Notes: generated from the sequence alone by a model not told the origin. Positions 1-11,331 are shown, counted from the stretch's first letter. The stretch is DNA of 64,000 bases from Synechocystis sp. PCC 6714 (GCF_000478825.2 NZ_CP007542.1:496001-560000); one strand, 5' to 3'. Made by a program: numbers and translations.

Positions 1-1727
1 CTAAATCCCAGTTGACCCATGAAGTGGACGCCCTGGGGGGGGAAATTGGCAAGATGGCTGACCGCACCTATCTGCAAAAGCGGGTGTTAAATATTTCCAG
101 AGGCCCAGCGGTGTGGGCGTTGCGAGCCCAAACGGATAAGCGAGAATATGCGGCGGTGATGAAAAATATTGTTGAAAATCAGCCCAATTTGTCCATTCGA
201 GAGGGCATGGTCACGGATTTGGTGCTGGGGGACAATGATGAAATTGCCGGTGTGCAGACCTATTTTGGCTCCTGTTTTGGGGCCAAAGCAGTGGTGATTA
301 CCACTGGAACTTTCCTAGGGGGCAGAATTTGGATTGGCAACAAATCTATGCCAGCGGGGCGAGCTGGGGAATTTGCGGCGGAAGGGCTTACGGAAACCTT
401 GAATGAGCTGGGCTTTGAAACAGGTCGTTTAAAAACAGGAACTCCGGCCAGGGTGGACCGGCGATCCGTAGATTATAGTCAACTGGAGCCTCAACCCCCA
501 GACGAGCAGGTAAGTTGGTTTAGCTTTGACCCGGAAGTGTGGGTAGAGCGTGAGCAAATGAACTGTTACTTGACTAGGACTACGCTAAAAACCCATCAGC
601 TTATTAAAGATAATCTCCATTTATCTCCTATTTACGGCGGTTTTATTGACTCCAAAGGGCCCCGTTATTGTCCTTCCATTGAGGATAAAATTGTTCGTTT
701 TGCTGACAAAGAAAGCCATCAAATTTTTATTGAGCCAGAAGGTCGAGATATTCCGGAATTGTATATCCAAGGTTTTTCCACCGGGCTACCGGAAAATGTG
801 CAATTAGCCATGTTACAAACTCTACCGGGGCTGGAAAATTGCGTCATGTTGCGGCCGGCTTACGCAGTGGAATATGATTTTTTACCGGCTACCCAGTGTT
901 ACCCCAGCTTGATGACCAAGAAAGTGGCGGGACTATTCTGTGCGGGACAAATCAACGGTACTACGGGCTATGAAGAAGCGGCGGCCCAGGGCTTGGCAGC
1001 GGGTGTGAATGCAGCTCGCCATTGTCAACAAGAACCTTTAATAATCTTTTCCAGGGAAGAAAGTTATTTGGGCACATTGATTGACGATTTATGCACCAAA
1101 GATTTGCGGGAACCTTACCGTATGCTCACCAGCCGTTCCGAATATCGTTTAATTTTACGTTCTGACAATGCGGATCAAAGGTTAACCCCTTTAGGACGGG
1201 AAATTGGCCTAATAGATGATCGCCGTTGGCAATTATTCCAAGCAAAACAGGCCCAGATCACGGCGGAAAAAGAAAGGTTGTATAGCACTCGCATTAAGGA
1301 GCAAGATACAGTAGGTAAAGAAATTGCTGATTATACCCAACAAAAAATTAAAGGTTCCATCGTTTTAGCAGATTTACTACGGCGGCCGGGCTTTCACTAT
1401 CCGGATTTAGAAAAATTTCAATTGGGTAATCCTGACCTAAGGCCAGAGGAAAAAACCAGTGTGGAAATCGAGATTAAATATTCCGGCTACATCAAACGGC
1501 AACAAACCCAAATTGACCAAGTTAGTCGCCATAGCCAAAAACGTTTGCCCGCTAGCCTGGACTATATGACCATTGAAACCCTGTCTATGGAAGCTAGGGA
1601 AAAGTTAAATCAATTTAGACCCCTTACCATTGGCCAAGCTGGTCGTATTGGGGGCGTTAACCCCGCCGACATCAATGCCCTTCTGGTCTATCTAGAAACC
1701 CAACTACGGCGATCGGTTCCTCATTGA
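1..1727 (+). CDS. mnmG: tRNA U34 carboxymethylaminomethyl-modification flavoenzyme MnmG (GidA), 5' truncated by window edge
   Basis: MnmG works with the GTPase MnmE to place the (carboxymethyl)aminomethyl group on wobble U34 of certain tRNAs, using FAD and methylene-tetrahydrofolate. The reading frame is already open at base 3 and runs to a TGA at 1725-1727. About 573 codons are present out of roughly 630 in the family. The missing N-terminus would hold the GxGxxG FAD-binding loop. Two family signatures are visible: [12 protein letters not shown] (near codon 215) and [16 protein letters not shown] (near codon 312). The C-terminal helical MnmE/tRNA-binding domain is complete and ends in the typical [15 protein letters not shown] stretch. 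The stop overlaps by 7 bases the stop of the convergent histidine kinase gene. The fold is shared with TrmFO, which is encoded just beyond that kinase. Confidence 0.96.
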   Translation, partial: KSQLTHEVDALGGEIGKMADRTYLQKRVLNISRGPAVWALRAQTDKREYAAVMKNIVENQPNLSIREGMVTDLVLGDNDEIAGVQTYFGSCFGAKAVVITTGTFLGGRIWIGNKSMPAGRAGEFAAEGLTETLNELGFETGRLKTGTPARVDRRSVDYSQLEPQPPDEQVSWFSFDPEVWVEREQMNCYLTRTTLKTHQLIKDNLHLSPIYGGFIDSKGPRYCPSIEDKIVRFADKESHQIFIEPEGRDIPELYIQGFSTGLPENVQLAMLQTLPGLENCVMLRPAYAVEYDFLPATQCYPSLMTKKVAGLFCAGQINGTTGYEEAAAQGLAAGVNAARHCQQEPLIIFSREESYLGTLIDDLCTKDLREPYRMLTSRSEYRLILRSDNADQRLTPLGREIGLIDDRRWQLFQAKQAQITAEKERLYSTRIKEQDTVGKEIADYTQQKIKGSIVLADLLRRPGFHYPDLEKFQLGNPDLRPEEKTSVEIEIKYSGYIKRQQTQIDQVSRHSQKRLPASLDYMTIETLSMEAREKLNQFRPLTIGQAGRIGGVNPADINALLVYLETQLRRSVPH

Positions 1728-4700
1728 AGAGCAGAGGCTAGAAAAGAAGGGCTGAGGGGGATTTTAATTACAATTGTCGTCCCCTGACCCTCCACTGAGT
1801 CTACTTCTACTTTCCCCCCCTGAAACTCCACATAGCGCTTGACAATGCTCAATCCTAGACCCGTACCGGGAATGTCCCCCACATTACTGGCCCGGTGAAA
1901 GGCTTCAAACAATTTTTCCTGGTCTTGGGGGGGAATACCGATGCCTTGATCCTTCACCACAAAAAGTAAATGATTGTCTTGTTTATTAATATTTAGGCTG
2001 ACGATACTGCCGGGGGCGGAATACTTAATAGCATTGCTCAAGATATTTTCCAAGGCATGGCGGAGAAGCTTCACATCCACCAGGGAAAGTTCTTCCGGCT
2101 TCAAGTGGTAGTTAAATTGCAGATGATGTTCACTGCCCAAGCCACAGCGAAAACCTTCTATCAAATCATTACCCAAGCTCCATAGGTTGACATTGCCCAG
2201 ATTAATTTCTAATTTATTGGCATCGTAACGGCTGATGGAAAGCACATCATCAATTAACTGCTTCAATCGTTGGCTAGCATTTTGGATATTGCTGATGTAG
2301 TGTAGTTTTTTTTCTGGGGAAAGACGGTCAAAATATTTAGATAGTAGTTCTCCAAACCCAACAATGGAAGTCAATGGAGTACGAAATTCATGGGAAACAA
2401 TATCCACAAATTGGCTCTTTGCTTCATTTAACTCCCGTTCTTTAATCAAAGAGCGACGTATTTCAATTTCCGCCCGTTTTGTATCAGTAATGTCTTGGGC
2501 AAATACCACTACCCGCGCTGATTCTGATAGATCATCTACCAAAAATTCAATGGCCTGCACCCAAATTTCTGTACCATCCTCTTTTTCCATGGAAAAGACT
2601 GTCCATTCTCCTAGGGAAAAACTGTCTTGCCCCAGATTTTCTGATTCCTCTCGTCGGTGAAATTTTTGCCAGAGAGTTGGGTCGCTATACATTGCCTGGG
2701 GAGTGTGACCCGTTAAGTTTTCAAAAGCAGGATTAATATAGTACCATTTGCTGAAATCCATCGTCCTCATCCCAAAGAAAATTGGTAAATTCTCCACAAT
2801 ACAGCGCAGGGTAGCTTCGTTATCCTGGATAATTTGCAGTTGTTTTTTTTGTTCCGTAACGTCGTGGATCAGAGCTAAAACATTAGTTTGTTTGGCAGAT
2901 TTAATCAGCGCAGTGGAAATTTCGATAGTCCGCAATGCCCCGTCCCGGCGCATAATTTGCCACTCTTCCTTGATCATATCCACCCCAAAAATCACTCCTT
3001 TCATTCTGGCGATCGCCCGTTGTTGGGATTGGGAATCAGGGTATAGAGTATTGTACCAACCATATTGATTAATTTCTGCCTGACTATAGCCAGTGATGGC
3101 TTCCATAATCGGATTCCAAACAGTAAATTGGAGGAAAGGAAATTCATCAATGGGCTGGTAAACACATAGCCCTTCCACCATTTTTTCTAACAATTGCTGA
3201 CGGAAATAGTTTTCCCGTTGCAGTTGGGCTTGAATATTTTTTTGCAGAGTTATATCATGGACTATACACTGAATAATTGAATGATTTTCATAGGTGATTA
3301 CACTGGCTGAAATATCTACGGAAATCAGCTCGCCAGTTTTTTTCAAGACCTTGACATCAGTTAACTCTGCAATTTTCTTTCTTTTCAGAGTACGCCAAAA
3401 TTTACGTTGTTGCCCATAGAATTCCAAAGGTAAAAACTCAAAGTCCTGTAAAGAACGGCCAATTAATTCCTCCTGGCTGTAATCAATTAAGTCCACTGCT
3501 CGATGGTTAACTTCTAAAATAACGAAATCAACCGTAATTAAAATAATAGCGTCACTGGCATACCGCACCAGAGCTCGGTATTTTGCTTCTTGGGTGGCAA
3601 GGTCAACGCTAACTTGCTCCTTTTCAATAATTTCTTGCAATAGCTGACGGTTACTCGCTTCCAACTCACTAGTTCTTTCTTCAACTAGAATTTCTAGGTT
3701 TTCATTGATAGTTTTGAGCTGGATTTCAGCCTGCTTACGTTCCGTAATGTCAGCAAAGGTGACTATCACTTCCTGGATAGTATTTTGGTTATAAAACTCA
3801 GGGTAAGCGTTAACCTCAGCCCAAAATATTTGCCTAAGATCGGCACGATAGAAACCCATTTCAAAGTTTTTAAGGGGTACCTGCTTAGCTAAAACCTGGG
3901 CTATGGGAAAATCTTTCTTTTCTAGCATTTCCCCTTCTTGATCAAAAAAGAGCCAATGCTTATCATCTAAATTTCTTCCTTCTAAATCCGTTAGCCCCAG
4001 GAATTTTTCCGCTTTAGAATTAGCATAAATAATTTCAGTATTGGCTTTATGAACTACTACTCCGTTATCAAGATTTTCTAGAAGACGATAATATTTGTCT
4101 TGATTTTCTCGTAACTCGTTTTCCATGCATTTACGATCAGTAATGTCCCGTAGGGAAACTAATTTTGCTGGCTTTCCATACCATTTAATCTCTGTCAAAC
4201 TGACATCAAAAGTATATCTAGTATTGTCATCTCTAGATAAAGTTAGTTCAATATTTTGCTCAGGGCTCCAAATTTGATCGACTAATTCCTCCAGGGGACG
4301 GTTAAGTAACTCTACTGCCTGGCTGTTGGCGTAACAAATATAATCATCTTGGTCTAAAACTAAAAGACCATCACTAATATTGGCAAAAATATCGCGGAAG
4401 TTAGCTTCACTGTTTCTAATAGCCTGTTCTGTTCTGGCCAATTCAGAAATATCTCTGCAGTCGTAGAGGTAGATGCCATCGTCAATGGCAACTTTTTTAA
4501 CATTAACTAGTAGGTGATGAATTTTGCCCTGCTTATCAAGGATGTCGTGAACCAGGTTACAAATTTCTCCTTTCTCTTTTAACTCATACTCGTTGAAGTT
4601 GAATTCTCCCAACAAAGTTTTGATATTATCCATGGCTTCTACTTCTGGTAAAGAATAGCCAAAAATAACGTGAACATTAGGAGAAATAAAAGTCAAATCC

Positions 4701-5236
4701 CCCGACAAATTAGTGATAAAAACAGCGTCGGAGATATTGGCTAGAACTATTTTATTTAGTCTTTCTGATGAACTGAATTCATTTTCTAGTTGTTCGACTT
4801 CTACCAAGCTTTTAAGATAATCATTTTGGTGTTCTAGAGCTTGCTTCTGCTGAAAAAAATCTAAATAAAATTTAACTTTGTTGCTAAATAAACTGAGATG
4901 AAATGCTTGAGAAAGAAAATCAATTGTGCCCAAGGTCTCAATCTCTGCTGTCGCTTTGGTAATGATTTCTTGATGGGCGAAAAAAACAATAGGCGTTTGG
5001 TTTGCCAGGGGAAAGGAGCGGAAAATTTTAATTATGTCCAGTGCTCCCCACTCTGATTGGGTCTCGGTCAGGATAATGAGGGCGAATTCCGTAGTGGCGA
5101 CTTTGGCGATCGCCTCTTGGCCAGAGTTGAATATCACTAGCTCCATGGGCAGATGTTGCAGGGCCTGTATTATGGCCTCCGGCTGAGGATCCACCAATAG
5201 GACTTTGGGGCTAGGAAAAATCGGCATGGGTTTCAA
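1721..5236 (-). CDS. Multi-PAS sensor histidine kinase with degenerate N-terminal receiver
   Basis: Cytoplasmic sensor kinase of 1171 residues with no membrane segment. Residues 10-130 form a receiver-like fold with one acidic pocket residue (D16), but Thr57 sits where the phospho-acceptor Asp should be and Gln110 replaces the conserved Lys, so it probably cannot be phosphorylated. About six PAS/PAC units follow (roughly 150-265, 270-370, 375-495, 540-660, 675-795, 800-915), with a short coiled coil near 500-540. The kinase core has an H-box SHEFRTPL (His949), an N-box around Asn1064 and G-boxes DQGIGIP and GTGLGLSIV. There is no C-terminal receiver, so it should signal to a separate regulator not seen here. 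It is transcribed convergently with mnmG and divergently from trmFO. From memory of neighbouring locus numbers it may correspond to Slr0210 (Hik9) of PCC 6803. The stimulus is unknown. Confidence 0.92.
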   Translation of the reverse strand: MKPMPIFPSPKVLLVDPQPEAIIQALQHLPMELVIFNSGQEAIAKVATTEFALIILTETQSEWGALDIIKIFRSFPLANQTPIVFFAHQEIITKATAEIETLGTIDFLSQAFHLSLFSNKVKFYLDFFQQKQALEHQNDYLKSLVEVEQLENEFSSSERLNKIVLANISDAVFITNLSGDLTFISPNVHVIFGYSLPEVEAMDNIKTLLGEFNFNEYELKEKGEICNLVHDILDKQGKIHHLLVNVKKVAIDDGIYLYDCRDISELARTEQAIRNSEANFRDIFANISDGLLVLDQDDYICYANSQAVELLNRPLEELVDQIWSPEQNIELTLSRDDNTRYTFDVSLTEIKWYGKPAKLVSLRDITDRKCMENELRENQDKYYRLLENLDNGVVVHKANTEIIYANSKAEKFLGLTDLEGRNLDDKHWLFFDQEGEMLEKKDFPIAQVLAKQVPLKNFEMGFYRADLRQIFWAEVNAYPEFYNQNTIQEVIVTFADITERKQAEIQLKTINENLEILVEERTSELEASNRQLLQEIIEKEQVSVDLATQEAKYRALVRYASDAIILITVDFVILEVNHRAVDLIDYSQEELIGRSLQDFEFLPLEFYGQQRKFWRTLKRKKIAELTDVKVLKKTGELISVDISASVITYENHSIIQCIVHDITLQKNIQAQLQRENYFRQQLLEKMVEGLCVYQPIDEFPFLQFTVWNPIMEAITGYSQAEINQYGWYNTLYPDSQSQQRAIARMKGVIFGVDMIKEEWQIMRRDGALRTIEISTALIKSAKQTNVLALIHDVTEQKKQLQIIQDNEATLRCIVENLPIFFGMRTMDFSKWYYINPAFENLTGHTPQAMYSDPTLWQKFHRREESENLGQDSFSLGEWTVFSMEKEDGTEIWVQAIEFLVDDLSESARVVVFAQDITDTKRAEIEIRRSLIKERELNEAKSQFVDIVSHEFRTPLTSIVGFGELLSKYFDRLSPEKKLHYISNIQNASQRLKQLIDDVLSISRYDANKLEINLGNVNLWSLGNDLIEGFRCGLGSEHHLQFNYHLKPEELSLVDVKLLRHALENILSNAIKYSAPGSIVSLNINKQDNHLLFVVKDQGIGIPPQDQEKLFEAFHRASNVGDIPGTGLGLSIVKRYVEFQGGKVEVDSVEGQGTTIVIKIPLSPSFLASALQ

Positions 5237-5373
5237 GTTCGACCGTTAATAAGCAGTGAGACGAGGAAAATTCCGGTCTTCAGGAGGAGATGTCGGCTTT
5301 CCCAGCGGGCTCTGCACTATCCCCTGGACTAGAATGTTAGTCTCTAACAATTTTTGAATTTTCAAAGTTCCCT

Positions 5374-6744
5374 ATGACCACTTTAACGCCCATCCATGTC
5401 ATCGGTGGAGGTTTAGCTGGTACGGAAGCCGCCTGGCAAATTGCCCAAGCAGGGGTTCCCGTTATTCTGTCGGAAATGCGCCCTGAGCGCCTCAGTCCGG
5501 CCCACCACAGTCAGGATTTGGCGGAGTTGGTTTGTAGCAATTCCTTTGGGGCTAAAGCCGGCGATCGGGCGGCGGGACTTTTGCAAACGGAGTTGAGGCA
5601 ATTAAATTCCCTGATTATCACCACAGCTGATCGCTATGCAGTACCAGCCGGGGGAGCTTTAGCGGTGGATCGGGGGGTTTTTAGCCAAGCCTTGACCGAA
5701 AAAGTGGCCAGCCATCCCCTGGTGGAATTACAACGGGGAGAAGTGGCGGCAATTCCCCAAGACGGCATTACAGTACTGACTACGGGGCCCCTCACCAGTC
5801 CAGCGTTAACGGAGGATCTCCAGCGGTTCACTGGCATGGAATACCTGAGCTTTTTTGATGCGGCTAGCCCCATTGTGGTGGGGGATTCCATCGATAAGGA
5901 GGTGGCGTTTTTTGCTTCCCGCTATGACAAAGGAGAAGCGGCCTATCTCAACTGCCCTTTTAATCGGGAACAGTATCTCCATTTTTGGCAGGCTTTATGT
6001 AGCGCCGAACAAGCACCGCTCAAGGATTTTGACCGGGAAACGGCCAAGTTTTTTGAAGGTTGTTTGCCCATAGAAGAGTTGGCCCAGCGGGGAGAAGACA
6101 CCATGCGCTATGGCCCGTTAAAGCCCGTTGGTCTATTCGATGCTCGTTGGGGGGATTTTCGAGATCCGGCCAATAAACAGAAAAAACCCTACGCAGTGGT
6201 GCAATTGCGCCAGGAAGACCGGGCAGGCAATTTGTGGAATATGGTAGGTTTTCAAACCAATCTGCGCTGGGGAGAACAGGTAAGGGTTTTCCGGTTAATT
6301 CCCGGCCTGGAAAATGCTGAGTTTGTCCGCATGGGGGTAATGCACCGTAACACTTTTATTAATTCACCCCAACTATTAACCCCTAGTCTCCATTTTGGCG
6401 ATCGCCAGACTTTATTTGCGGCCGGACAGTTAGTGGGAACAGAGGGCTACGCGGCCGCCACCGCCGGAGGATGGCTAGCGGGCACCAATGCGGCCCGATT
6501 AGCTTTGGGTTTACCCTTGCTCACGTTACCCGTTACCACCATGATGGGAGCACTATTTAACTTTATTAGTTCTGCCGATCCAAAGCATTTTCAGCCCATG
6601 CCACCTAATTTTGGCATTTTGCCAGAATTACCCCAACGTATTCGCAATAAGCGGGAACGTTACGGTCAATATCGGGATAGAGCTTTGGCCGATTTACAAA
6701 CTTGGCAAGTAGGTATTAAAGATTTAGCCCTGTGTCAGGTTTAA
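5374..6744 (+). CDS. trmFO: Methylenetetrahydrofolate-tRNA-(uracil-54) methyltransferase TrmFO
   Basis: Makes ribothymidine at position 54 of the tRNA T-loop, using methylene-THF as carbon donor and FADH2 as reductant. At 456 residues it has the usual length. The FAD loop [10 protein letters not shown] is at residues 11-20. Cys54 (in [11 protein letters not shown]) and Cys230 (in FEGCLP) correspond to the two cysteines important in the Bacillus enzyme. The C-terminal FAD-contact segment [20 protein letters not shown] is the TrmFO equivalent of the MnmG signature. The ATG at 5374 is the natural start. The gene is divergent from the histidine kinase, with 137 bases between them. MnmG and TrmFO are related flavoproteins, so their closeness may be ancient, although a kinase separates them. 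Confidence 0.97.
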   Translation: MTTLTPIHVIGGGLAGTEAAWQIAQAGVPVILSEMRPERLSPAHHSQDLAELVCSNSFGAKAGDRAAGLLQTELRQLNSLIITTADRYAVPAGGALAVDRGVFSQALTEKVASHPLVELQRGEVAAIPQDGITVLTTGPLTSPALTEDLQRFTGMEYLSFFDAASPIVVGDSIDKEVAFFASRYDKGEAAYLNCPFNREQYLHFWQALCSAEQAPLKDFDRETAKFFEGCLPIEELAQRGEDTMRYGPLKPVGLFDARWGDFRDPANKQKKPYAVVQLRQEDRAGNLWNMVGFQTNLRWGEQVRVFRLIPGLENAEFVRMGVMHRNTFINSPQLLTPSLHFGDRQTLFAAGQLVGTEGYAAATAGGWLAGTNAARLALGLPLLTLPVTTMMGALFNFISSADPKHFQPMPPNFGILPELPQRIRNKRERYGQYRDRALADLQTWQVGIKDLALCQV

Positions 6745-6926
6745 GTAAAACCTTTGTCGAGCTTCCCAAACGTAACAAAGATGTTCAATTTCCCCCCACC
6801 CCCACGCAAAACTCCGAGCAAAGCAATAGATCAAAAATGGCGATCGCCTTTTGCCTAGCTGGTGATAGCAACTACAAAAAATATCAGTCTAGAATTGAAA
6901 CAGAACCACAATTAAAGAGGAATCCA

Positions 6927-7166
6927 ATGACAGACACGGCCCTACTAGAAAAAATTAATGCCCTCCCCGATGCCATGAAACTTGAGGTGGAACACTTTGT
7001 CGAGTTTTTATTGGCTAAGCAGACACACATCAGTCCAGAACAAGCTCTATCTAGCCATCAGACCAATACCAGTAAAAAACGAGATGGCTTTGGTATCCTT
7101 AAGGGAAAGATTTGGATGGCGGATGACTTTGATGCTCCATTAGAAGAAATGCAGGAGTATATGTAA
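6927..7166 (+). CDS. DUF2281-type antitoxin-like protein
   Basis: Protein of 79 residues, read from the ATG at 6927, which has a good Shine-Dalgarno (AAAGAGG at 6914-6920). The open frame extends further upstream, but that part overlaps trmFO and looks non-coding. The N-terminal half (LLEKINALPD..., then EVEHFVEFLLAKQ) is the DUF2281 pattern. The C-terminal half (GILKGKIWMADDFDAPLEE) is the short linear segment typical of antitoxins paired with PIN toxins. The PIN gene starts 3 bases after its stop, so the two are surely co-transcribed. Inferred role: neutralises the PIN RNase and represses the pair. No classical DNA-binding motif was recognised in the protein. Confidence 0.85.
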   Translation: MTDTALLEKINALPDAMKLEVEHFVEFLLAKQTHISPEQALSSHQTNTSKKRDGFGILKGKIWMADDFDAPLEEMQEYM

Positions 7167-7169
7167 GCA

Positions 7170-7565
7170 ATGCAAGTTATTTTAGACACGCATGTTTTTA
7201 TTTGGTACATCGAGGGAAATCAAAAACTTTCTCCACCACTGAGGCATGTGATTGAATTTGCGGCCGATGAGATTTATTTGAGCATCGTTAGTCTCTGGGA
7301 GATTGCTATTAAACTCAGCATCAACAAACTGAGGCTCAATTATGCATTTGCTGGTCTAGAGAATTTGCTTGCTAATCTCAATATTTCGGTTTTGAACATC
7401 ACATGGCAACATTTGGAAGCTTATCGAAATTTGCCCTTGCATCACCGGGATCCCTTTGACCGCATGATTATCGCCCAGGCTCAGCACCACAATTTTTCCG
7501 TCATTAGCAAAGACGGGAATTTCAAAAAATACAACGTTAATTTAATCTGGGAATGGGAACAATAA
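7170..7565 (+). CDS. PIN-domain ribonuclease toxin (VapC-like)
   Basis: A 131-residue single PIN domain. VapC-type toxins are Mg-dependent endoribonucleases. The acidic active-site residues are all visible: Asp6 (ILDTHVFIW), Glu44 (SLWEIAIK), Asp94 and Asp97 (HHRDPFDRMIIAQA), and Asp115 (ISKDGNF). The domain is therefore probably active. It lies directly after the DUF2281 antitoxin gene, forming a type II pair placed between trmFO and the convergent glyS. The ATG at 7170 follows the antitoxin stop by 3 bases, which indicates translational coupling. The RNA target cannot be told from sequence. Confidence 0.9.
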   Translation: MQVILDTHVFIWYIEGNQKLSPPLRHVIEFAADEIYLSIVSLWEIAIKLSINKLRLNYAFAGLENLLANLNISVLNITWQHLEAYRNLPLHHRDPFDRMIIAQAQHHNFSVISKDGNFKKYNVNLIWEWEQ

Positions 7566-7604
7566 CCCATTGATTATTGATTTTTATTCCCTAAACTTTA
7601 TCGA

Positions 7605-9752
7605 TTAAATGCCTTTGACTATCGCCCCGAAATCCCCCAAGATTAGGGCATAATTACGAATCAGACCGAGTAAATTAAGGCGATTTTGCCGTAGTTCGTT
7701 GTTTTCCGCCATCACCAAGACACTATCTGGCCCGTCGAAGAAGTCTGCTACGGTGGGAGCTAGCTCGTGCAAAGCATTCACCAAGGTTTCGTAGTCGCGG
7801 CTTTGCTGCACTTCCACTGCTTTGGGGTAAATGGCCAACAACGCTTGATAAACTGCTTTTTCCGAATTTTGTACTAGTTGAGGCGCATCAATAACCGGGC
7901 GAGGATCCAGTTGATCCGTTGGCAAAGTCCCCTTACTAGCTAGCTTGGTGGAACGATTAACGGTGGGATAAATCGCTTCTAAATGACCATTGTCCCGTAA
8001 TTCCTGTAGATATTGAGCCCGCTCCTTACCATCCTGTAAATCCGTTAATAGGCGGGCACCATAGTTGGTTTCTCCGTTGCCCAGTACGGCATTGACTAAG
8101 TCGTAATCGATGCCCTGTTCATCCTGGAGTAGGGTTTGCAAACGTTGTAGGAAAAAAGTTTTTAAAGCTTCCAGGGGTGATTCTTTGTCGGGGTGGGAGG
8201 TGACAAAATCCTGGCAACCCTGGGTTAATAACGCCAACAGGTCGATGTCTAGACCGGCCGCCCAGGCCACGTTAATCACTGCATTAGCTGCCCGCCGCAG
8301 GGCAAAGGGATCGGAAGAGCCGGTGGGGAGTAAACCTAAACCAAAAATGCTCACCAGGGTATCAAGGCGATCGGCCATGCCCACCACTTGACCCGGTAAA
8401 CCTTGGGGCAAATCATCATCCTGGTGCCGAGGGAGGTAATGCTCCACAATGCCCTGGGCCACCGCAGCCGATTCACCGCTGACGAGGGCATATTTTTCCC
8501 CCATAATGCCTTGTAGTTCGGGAAATTCGTACACCATTTGGGTGACCAGATCCGCTTTACAGAGCATGGCGGTGCTATCGATTTCCCCCCGTTGTTGCTC
8601 CGTTGCCCCCAACTGATCGGCGATCGCCGCGGCCATTTCCATAATTCGGTCCACCTTATCTCGCATGGTGCCCAATTCTTCTTGGAAGGTAACTGTTTCT
8701 AGTTGGGGCAGGTAACTATCAAGGCTGTCGTCGCAGTCCGCTTGGTAGAAAAATTTAGCATCGGCTAGGCGAGCCCGGATTACCCGGCCGTTACCCGTCG
8801 CGATAATCTCTCCTTTACTGGGATCACCGTTGGCAATGGTGATGAAATGGGGCAATAGCTGGCCATTGTTGTCCACCACGGGAAAATAACGTTGGTGGGT
8901 GACCATTACGGTGGTAATCACTTCCCGGGGCAAGCTGAGAAATTCTTGGTCAAAGGTGCCTAACACTGCGGTGGGATATTCCACCAACTGCTCCACTTCA
9001 TCCAGCAAGTCGTCATAGATAATTGCTTCCCCGGCAATGGCGGCGGCTTGGCTGGCGATTTGTTCGAGGATTATGGCCCGGCGCTCCTCTGGGTCCACCA
9101 CTACCCCCGCTTGTTTTAACTGGGCTAAATAATTCTCTCCATGGTCTAAGCTAACTGGTTCTGGATGCAAAATGCGGTGCCCCCGGGACAGGCGATCGCC
9201 GACTAGGGTGGTGGAGCCATTGTCAATTTGCAAAGGCAAAACCTGGTCATCCAACAGACAAACCAACCAACGAATGGGACGGGGAAAGCGCCAATCTCCG
9301 TCTCCCCAACGCATGAACCGTCTTCCATCAAGGGTTTTAAGCCAGGTTAAGGCCAAACTGGGTAATAAATCCCGGCTAGCCTGGCCCCGTAATTGCTTAT
9401 TGACAAAAATAAAATCCCCTTTGGGAGTAGAACGGACTTCAAAATCCTCCGGGCTAACCCCCTGTTTTTTAGCAAAGCCCAAGGCTGCGGGGGTGAGTTG
9501 ACCATCCTTAAAAGCCGCACTGGCCGGTGGTCCCTTAATCTCTTCTAGGCGATCGGGCTGTTGGGCGGGCAAACCCTTAATTAATACCGCTAACCGCCGG
9601 GGGGTGCCATAAATTTCCACCGACTCCGGTTGCAAAAATTCCGCCGTCAAACTTGCGGGAATGGACCCTTGCCACTGGGTGATCGCACTGCGAACAAAGT
9701 CGGCGGGTAACTCTTCGGTGCCAATTTCAAATAGAAAAGTTTGCGGGGGCAT
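7605..9752 (-). CDS. glyS: Glycyl-tRNA synthetase beta subunit
   Basis: Beta chain of the bacterial alpha2-beta2 glycyl-tRNA synthetase. It carries the tRNA-recognition part, while the alpha chain (not in this window) holds the aminoacylation site. I place the start at the ATG at 9752 because the family begins with MPPQTFLFEIGTEELPAD. An in-frame start 12 codons upstream (9788) would add an unlikely tail. The product has 715 residues, typical for the family. The body contains the HD-like region and the C-terminal DALR anticodon-binding segment (LRQNRLNLLGLIRNYALILGD region). It is divergent from the rfbA-like gene and convergent with the PIN toxin gene. Confidence 0.96.
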   Translation of the reverse strand: MPPQTFLFEIGTEELPADFVRSAITQWQGSIPASLTAEFLQPESVEIYGTPRRLAVLIKGLPAQQPDRLEEIKGPPASAAFKDGQLTPAALGFAKKQGVSPEDFEVRSTPKGDFIFVNKQLRGQASRDLLPSLALTWLKTLDGRRFMRWGDGDWRFPRPIRWLVCLLDDQVLPLQIDNGSTTLVGDRLSRGHRILHPEPVSLDHGENYLAQLKQAGVVVDPEERRAIILEQIASQAAAIAGEAIIYDDLLDEVEQLVEYPTAVLGTFDQEFLSLPREVITTVMVTHQRYFPVVDNNGQLLPHFITIANGDPSKGEIIATGNGRVIRARLADAKFFYQADCDDSLDSYLPQLETVTFQEELGTMRDKVDRIMEMAAAIADQLGATEQQRGEIDSTAMLCKADLVTQMVYEFPELQGIMGEKYALVSGESAAVAQGIVEHYLPRHQDDDLPQGLPGQVVGMADRLDTLVSIFGLGLLPTGSSDPFALRRAANAVINVAWAAGLDIDLLALLTQGCQDFVTSHPDKESPLEALKTFFLQRLQTLLQDEQGIDYDLVNAVLGNGETNYGARLLTDLQDGKERAQYLQELRDNGHLEAIYPTVNRSTKLASKGTLPTDQLDPRPVIDAPQLVQNSEKAVYQALLAIYPKAVEVQQSRDYETLVNALHELAPTVADFFDGPDSVLVMAENNELRQNRLNLLGLIRNYALILGDFGAIVKGI

Positions 9753-9987
9753 AGGGCAAGGGATCAATGGGTCGGTTCGGGACAGCAAAAGTCACCACCA
9801 ATAACCATATCAGGCAAGTTGAGATGGGGCATAGGGATTTTTAGCAATGACATGAAATCAGTCAATTTACGGGCAGATGCTTGCACCATCATTTCTGGAC
9901 TAGGTTTTAATGGTCAGTGTTGACCGTTGACCAATGGCTGCCTACTGAACCCTAGACCAAAAACATAACCTTAATACCAAAGTTTTT

Positions 9988-11073
9988 ATGAAAGCCCTCA
10001 TCCTCTCCGGTGGCAAAGGAACCCGATTGCGTCCCCTCACCTACACCGGGGCAAAGCAGTTGGTACCTGTGGCCAATAAGCCAATTCTTTGGTATGGCAT
10101 TGAGGCGATCGCCAAAGCTGGCATTAAGGACATTGGCATCATCATCAGCCCGGAAACGGGGGAGGAAATTAAAAGTGTTACCGGCAGCGGGGAAAAATTT
10201 AATGCCCAGATTACCTATATTTTGCAATCGGAACCCCTGGGATTGGCCCATGCAGTGAAAACAGCGGCGGATTTTCTGCAAGACTCTCCCTTTGTTATGT
10301 ATTTGGGCGATAACTTAATTGAAGACGACCTAGCACATTTTCTCAGCCATTTCCAAAGCAAATCCCTAGATTCCTTAATTCTGTTGCAACAAGTTCCCAA
10401 TCCCGCCGCCTTTGGGGTAGCCACGGTTGATAACCGGGGTAAAGTCCTGGCCCTAGTGGAAAAACCGGAGCATCCCCCTTCCAACTTGGCCCTAGTGGGA
10501 CTGTACTTTTTTGCCCCCACTATCCACCAGGCGATCGCCAACATCGAACCGTCGGGCCGGGGGGAATTAGAAATTACCGATGCAATCCAATATCTGATCA
10601 GCCACGGTTATGGGGTGGAATCCCTACAGCTAGAAGGATGGTGGCTGGATACCGGTAAAAAGGACGACCTACTGGCCGCCAATCAAATTATCCTCGATAG
10701 TCTGGTGAAGAAAAGCATTCAGGGTACCGTAGACCATCAAAGCAAAATTTCCGGTCGGGTGACCATTGGCCCCCACAGTCAAATTATCAACAGCGTCATC
10801 CGCGGTCCCGTGGCGATCGGCAGCCATTGCCACTTGGAAAACTGCTTCATTGGCCCCTACAGTAGTATTGCGGACAGCGTAATAATTAGGGACGCAGATT
10901 TGGAACATAGTGTGGTGCTTCAGGGAGCCTCCATTGTGGCCATCCAGCAAAGAATTGTGGATAGCGTCGTTGGTAAAAACGCTAGGATTTCCCCAGCACC
11001 CCGCCGTCCCCAGGCGCTCCGTTTCCTCATTGGTAACGATTCCCAGGTGGAGCTAATTGGTCCACCGTCCTAG
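9988..11073 (+). CDS. rfbA: Glucose-1-phosphate thymidylyltransferase, long form
   Basis: Nucleotidyltransferase activating glucose-1-phosphate with dTTP (or a related NTP), normally for dTDP-rhamnose and cell-surface polysaccharide. The N-terminal 240 residues hold the sugar-nucleotide fold, with the signature GGKGTRLRPLT at 8-18, KPILWYGIE and the metal/sugar site YLGDNL. Residues 250-350 are hexapeptide-like repeats (SKISGRVTIGPHSQI, IRGPVAIGSHCHL) of a left-handed beta-helix. This marks the long RmlA subfamily common in cyanobacteria and archaea, whose sugar specificity may differ from short RmlA. No rfbB, C or D lies nearby. It precedes the alkane genes in the same direction, with a 258-base gap. 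Confidence 0.9.
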   Translation: MKALILSGGKGTRLRPLTYTGAKQLVPVANKPILWYGIEAIAKAGIKDIGIIISPETGEEIKSVTGSGEKFNAQITYILQSEPLGLAHAVKTAADFLQDSPFVMYLGDNLIEDDLAHFLSHFQSKSLDSLILLQQVPNPAAFGVATVDNRGKVLALVEKPEHPPSNLALVGLYFFAPTIHQAIANIEPSGRGELEITDAIQYLISHGYGVESLQLEGWWLDTGKKDDLLAANQIILDSLVKKSIQGTVDHQSKISGRVTIGPHSQIINSVIRGPVAIGSHCHLENCFIGPYSSIADSVIIRDADLEHSVVLQGASIVAIQQRIVDSVVGKNARISPAPRRPQALRFLIGNDSQVELIGPPS

Positions 11074-11235
11074 CCCCAACGTCCAAACTACCCAGCAACC
11101 TAGACCAGTTTTGCTAGAATGGTGCCAATCTAAATCCCGTGGACCTAGCCATGTAGATTAATAAATCAACGGGATAGGTGCTCTCTATGGTTAGCCGACC
11201 CTTATTCACCGGGATTTGCATTAATCTAGAGTCTG

Positions 11236-11241
11236 TATTAT
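11236..11241 (+). promoter_or_regulatory. Possible -10 box of the ado promoter
   Basis: TATTAT preceded by TG two bases upstream, about 90 bases before the ado ATG. No well-spaced -35 box was found (TTGCAT upstream is spaced too closely), so the call rests only on the -10 match and its position in the 258-base gap. A single promoter here would leave a leader of about 80 bases. Confidence 0.3.
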
Positions 11242-11331
11242 AAAGACAACCGTGGGTTAGTTTCTTAACCTTTCTTAACTTTGATCCCTAGTGATCCTTT
11301 AACCGTCCATCCACAGGAGTCCAACGCCCCT

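Noticed and set aside
6732-6926. N-terminal extension of the DUF2281 antitoxin
   Set aside because: It overlaps the end of trmFO and contains low-complexity non-conserved sequence; the ATG at 6927 has a good ribosome site and fits the family start.
11074-11331. tRNA or riboswitch in the ado leader
   Set aside because: No cloverleaf or known aptamer pattern could be found; only a possible -10 box is supported.
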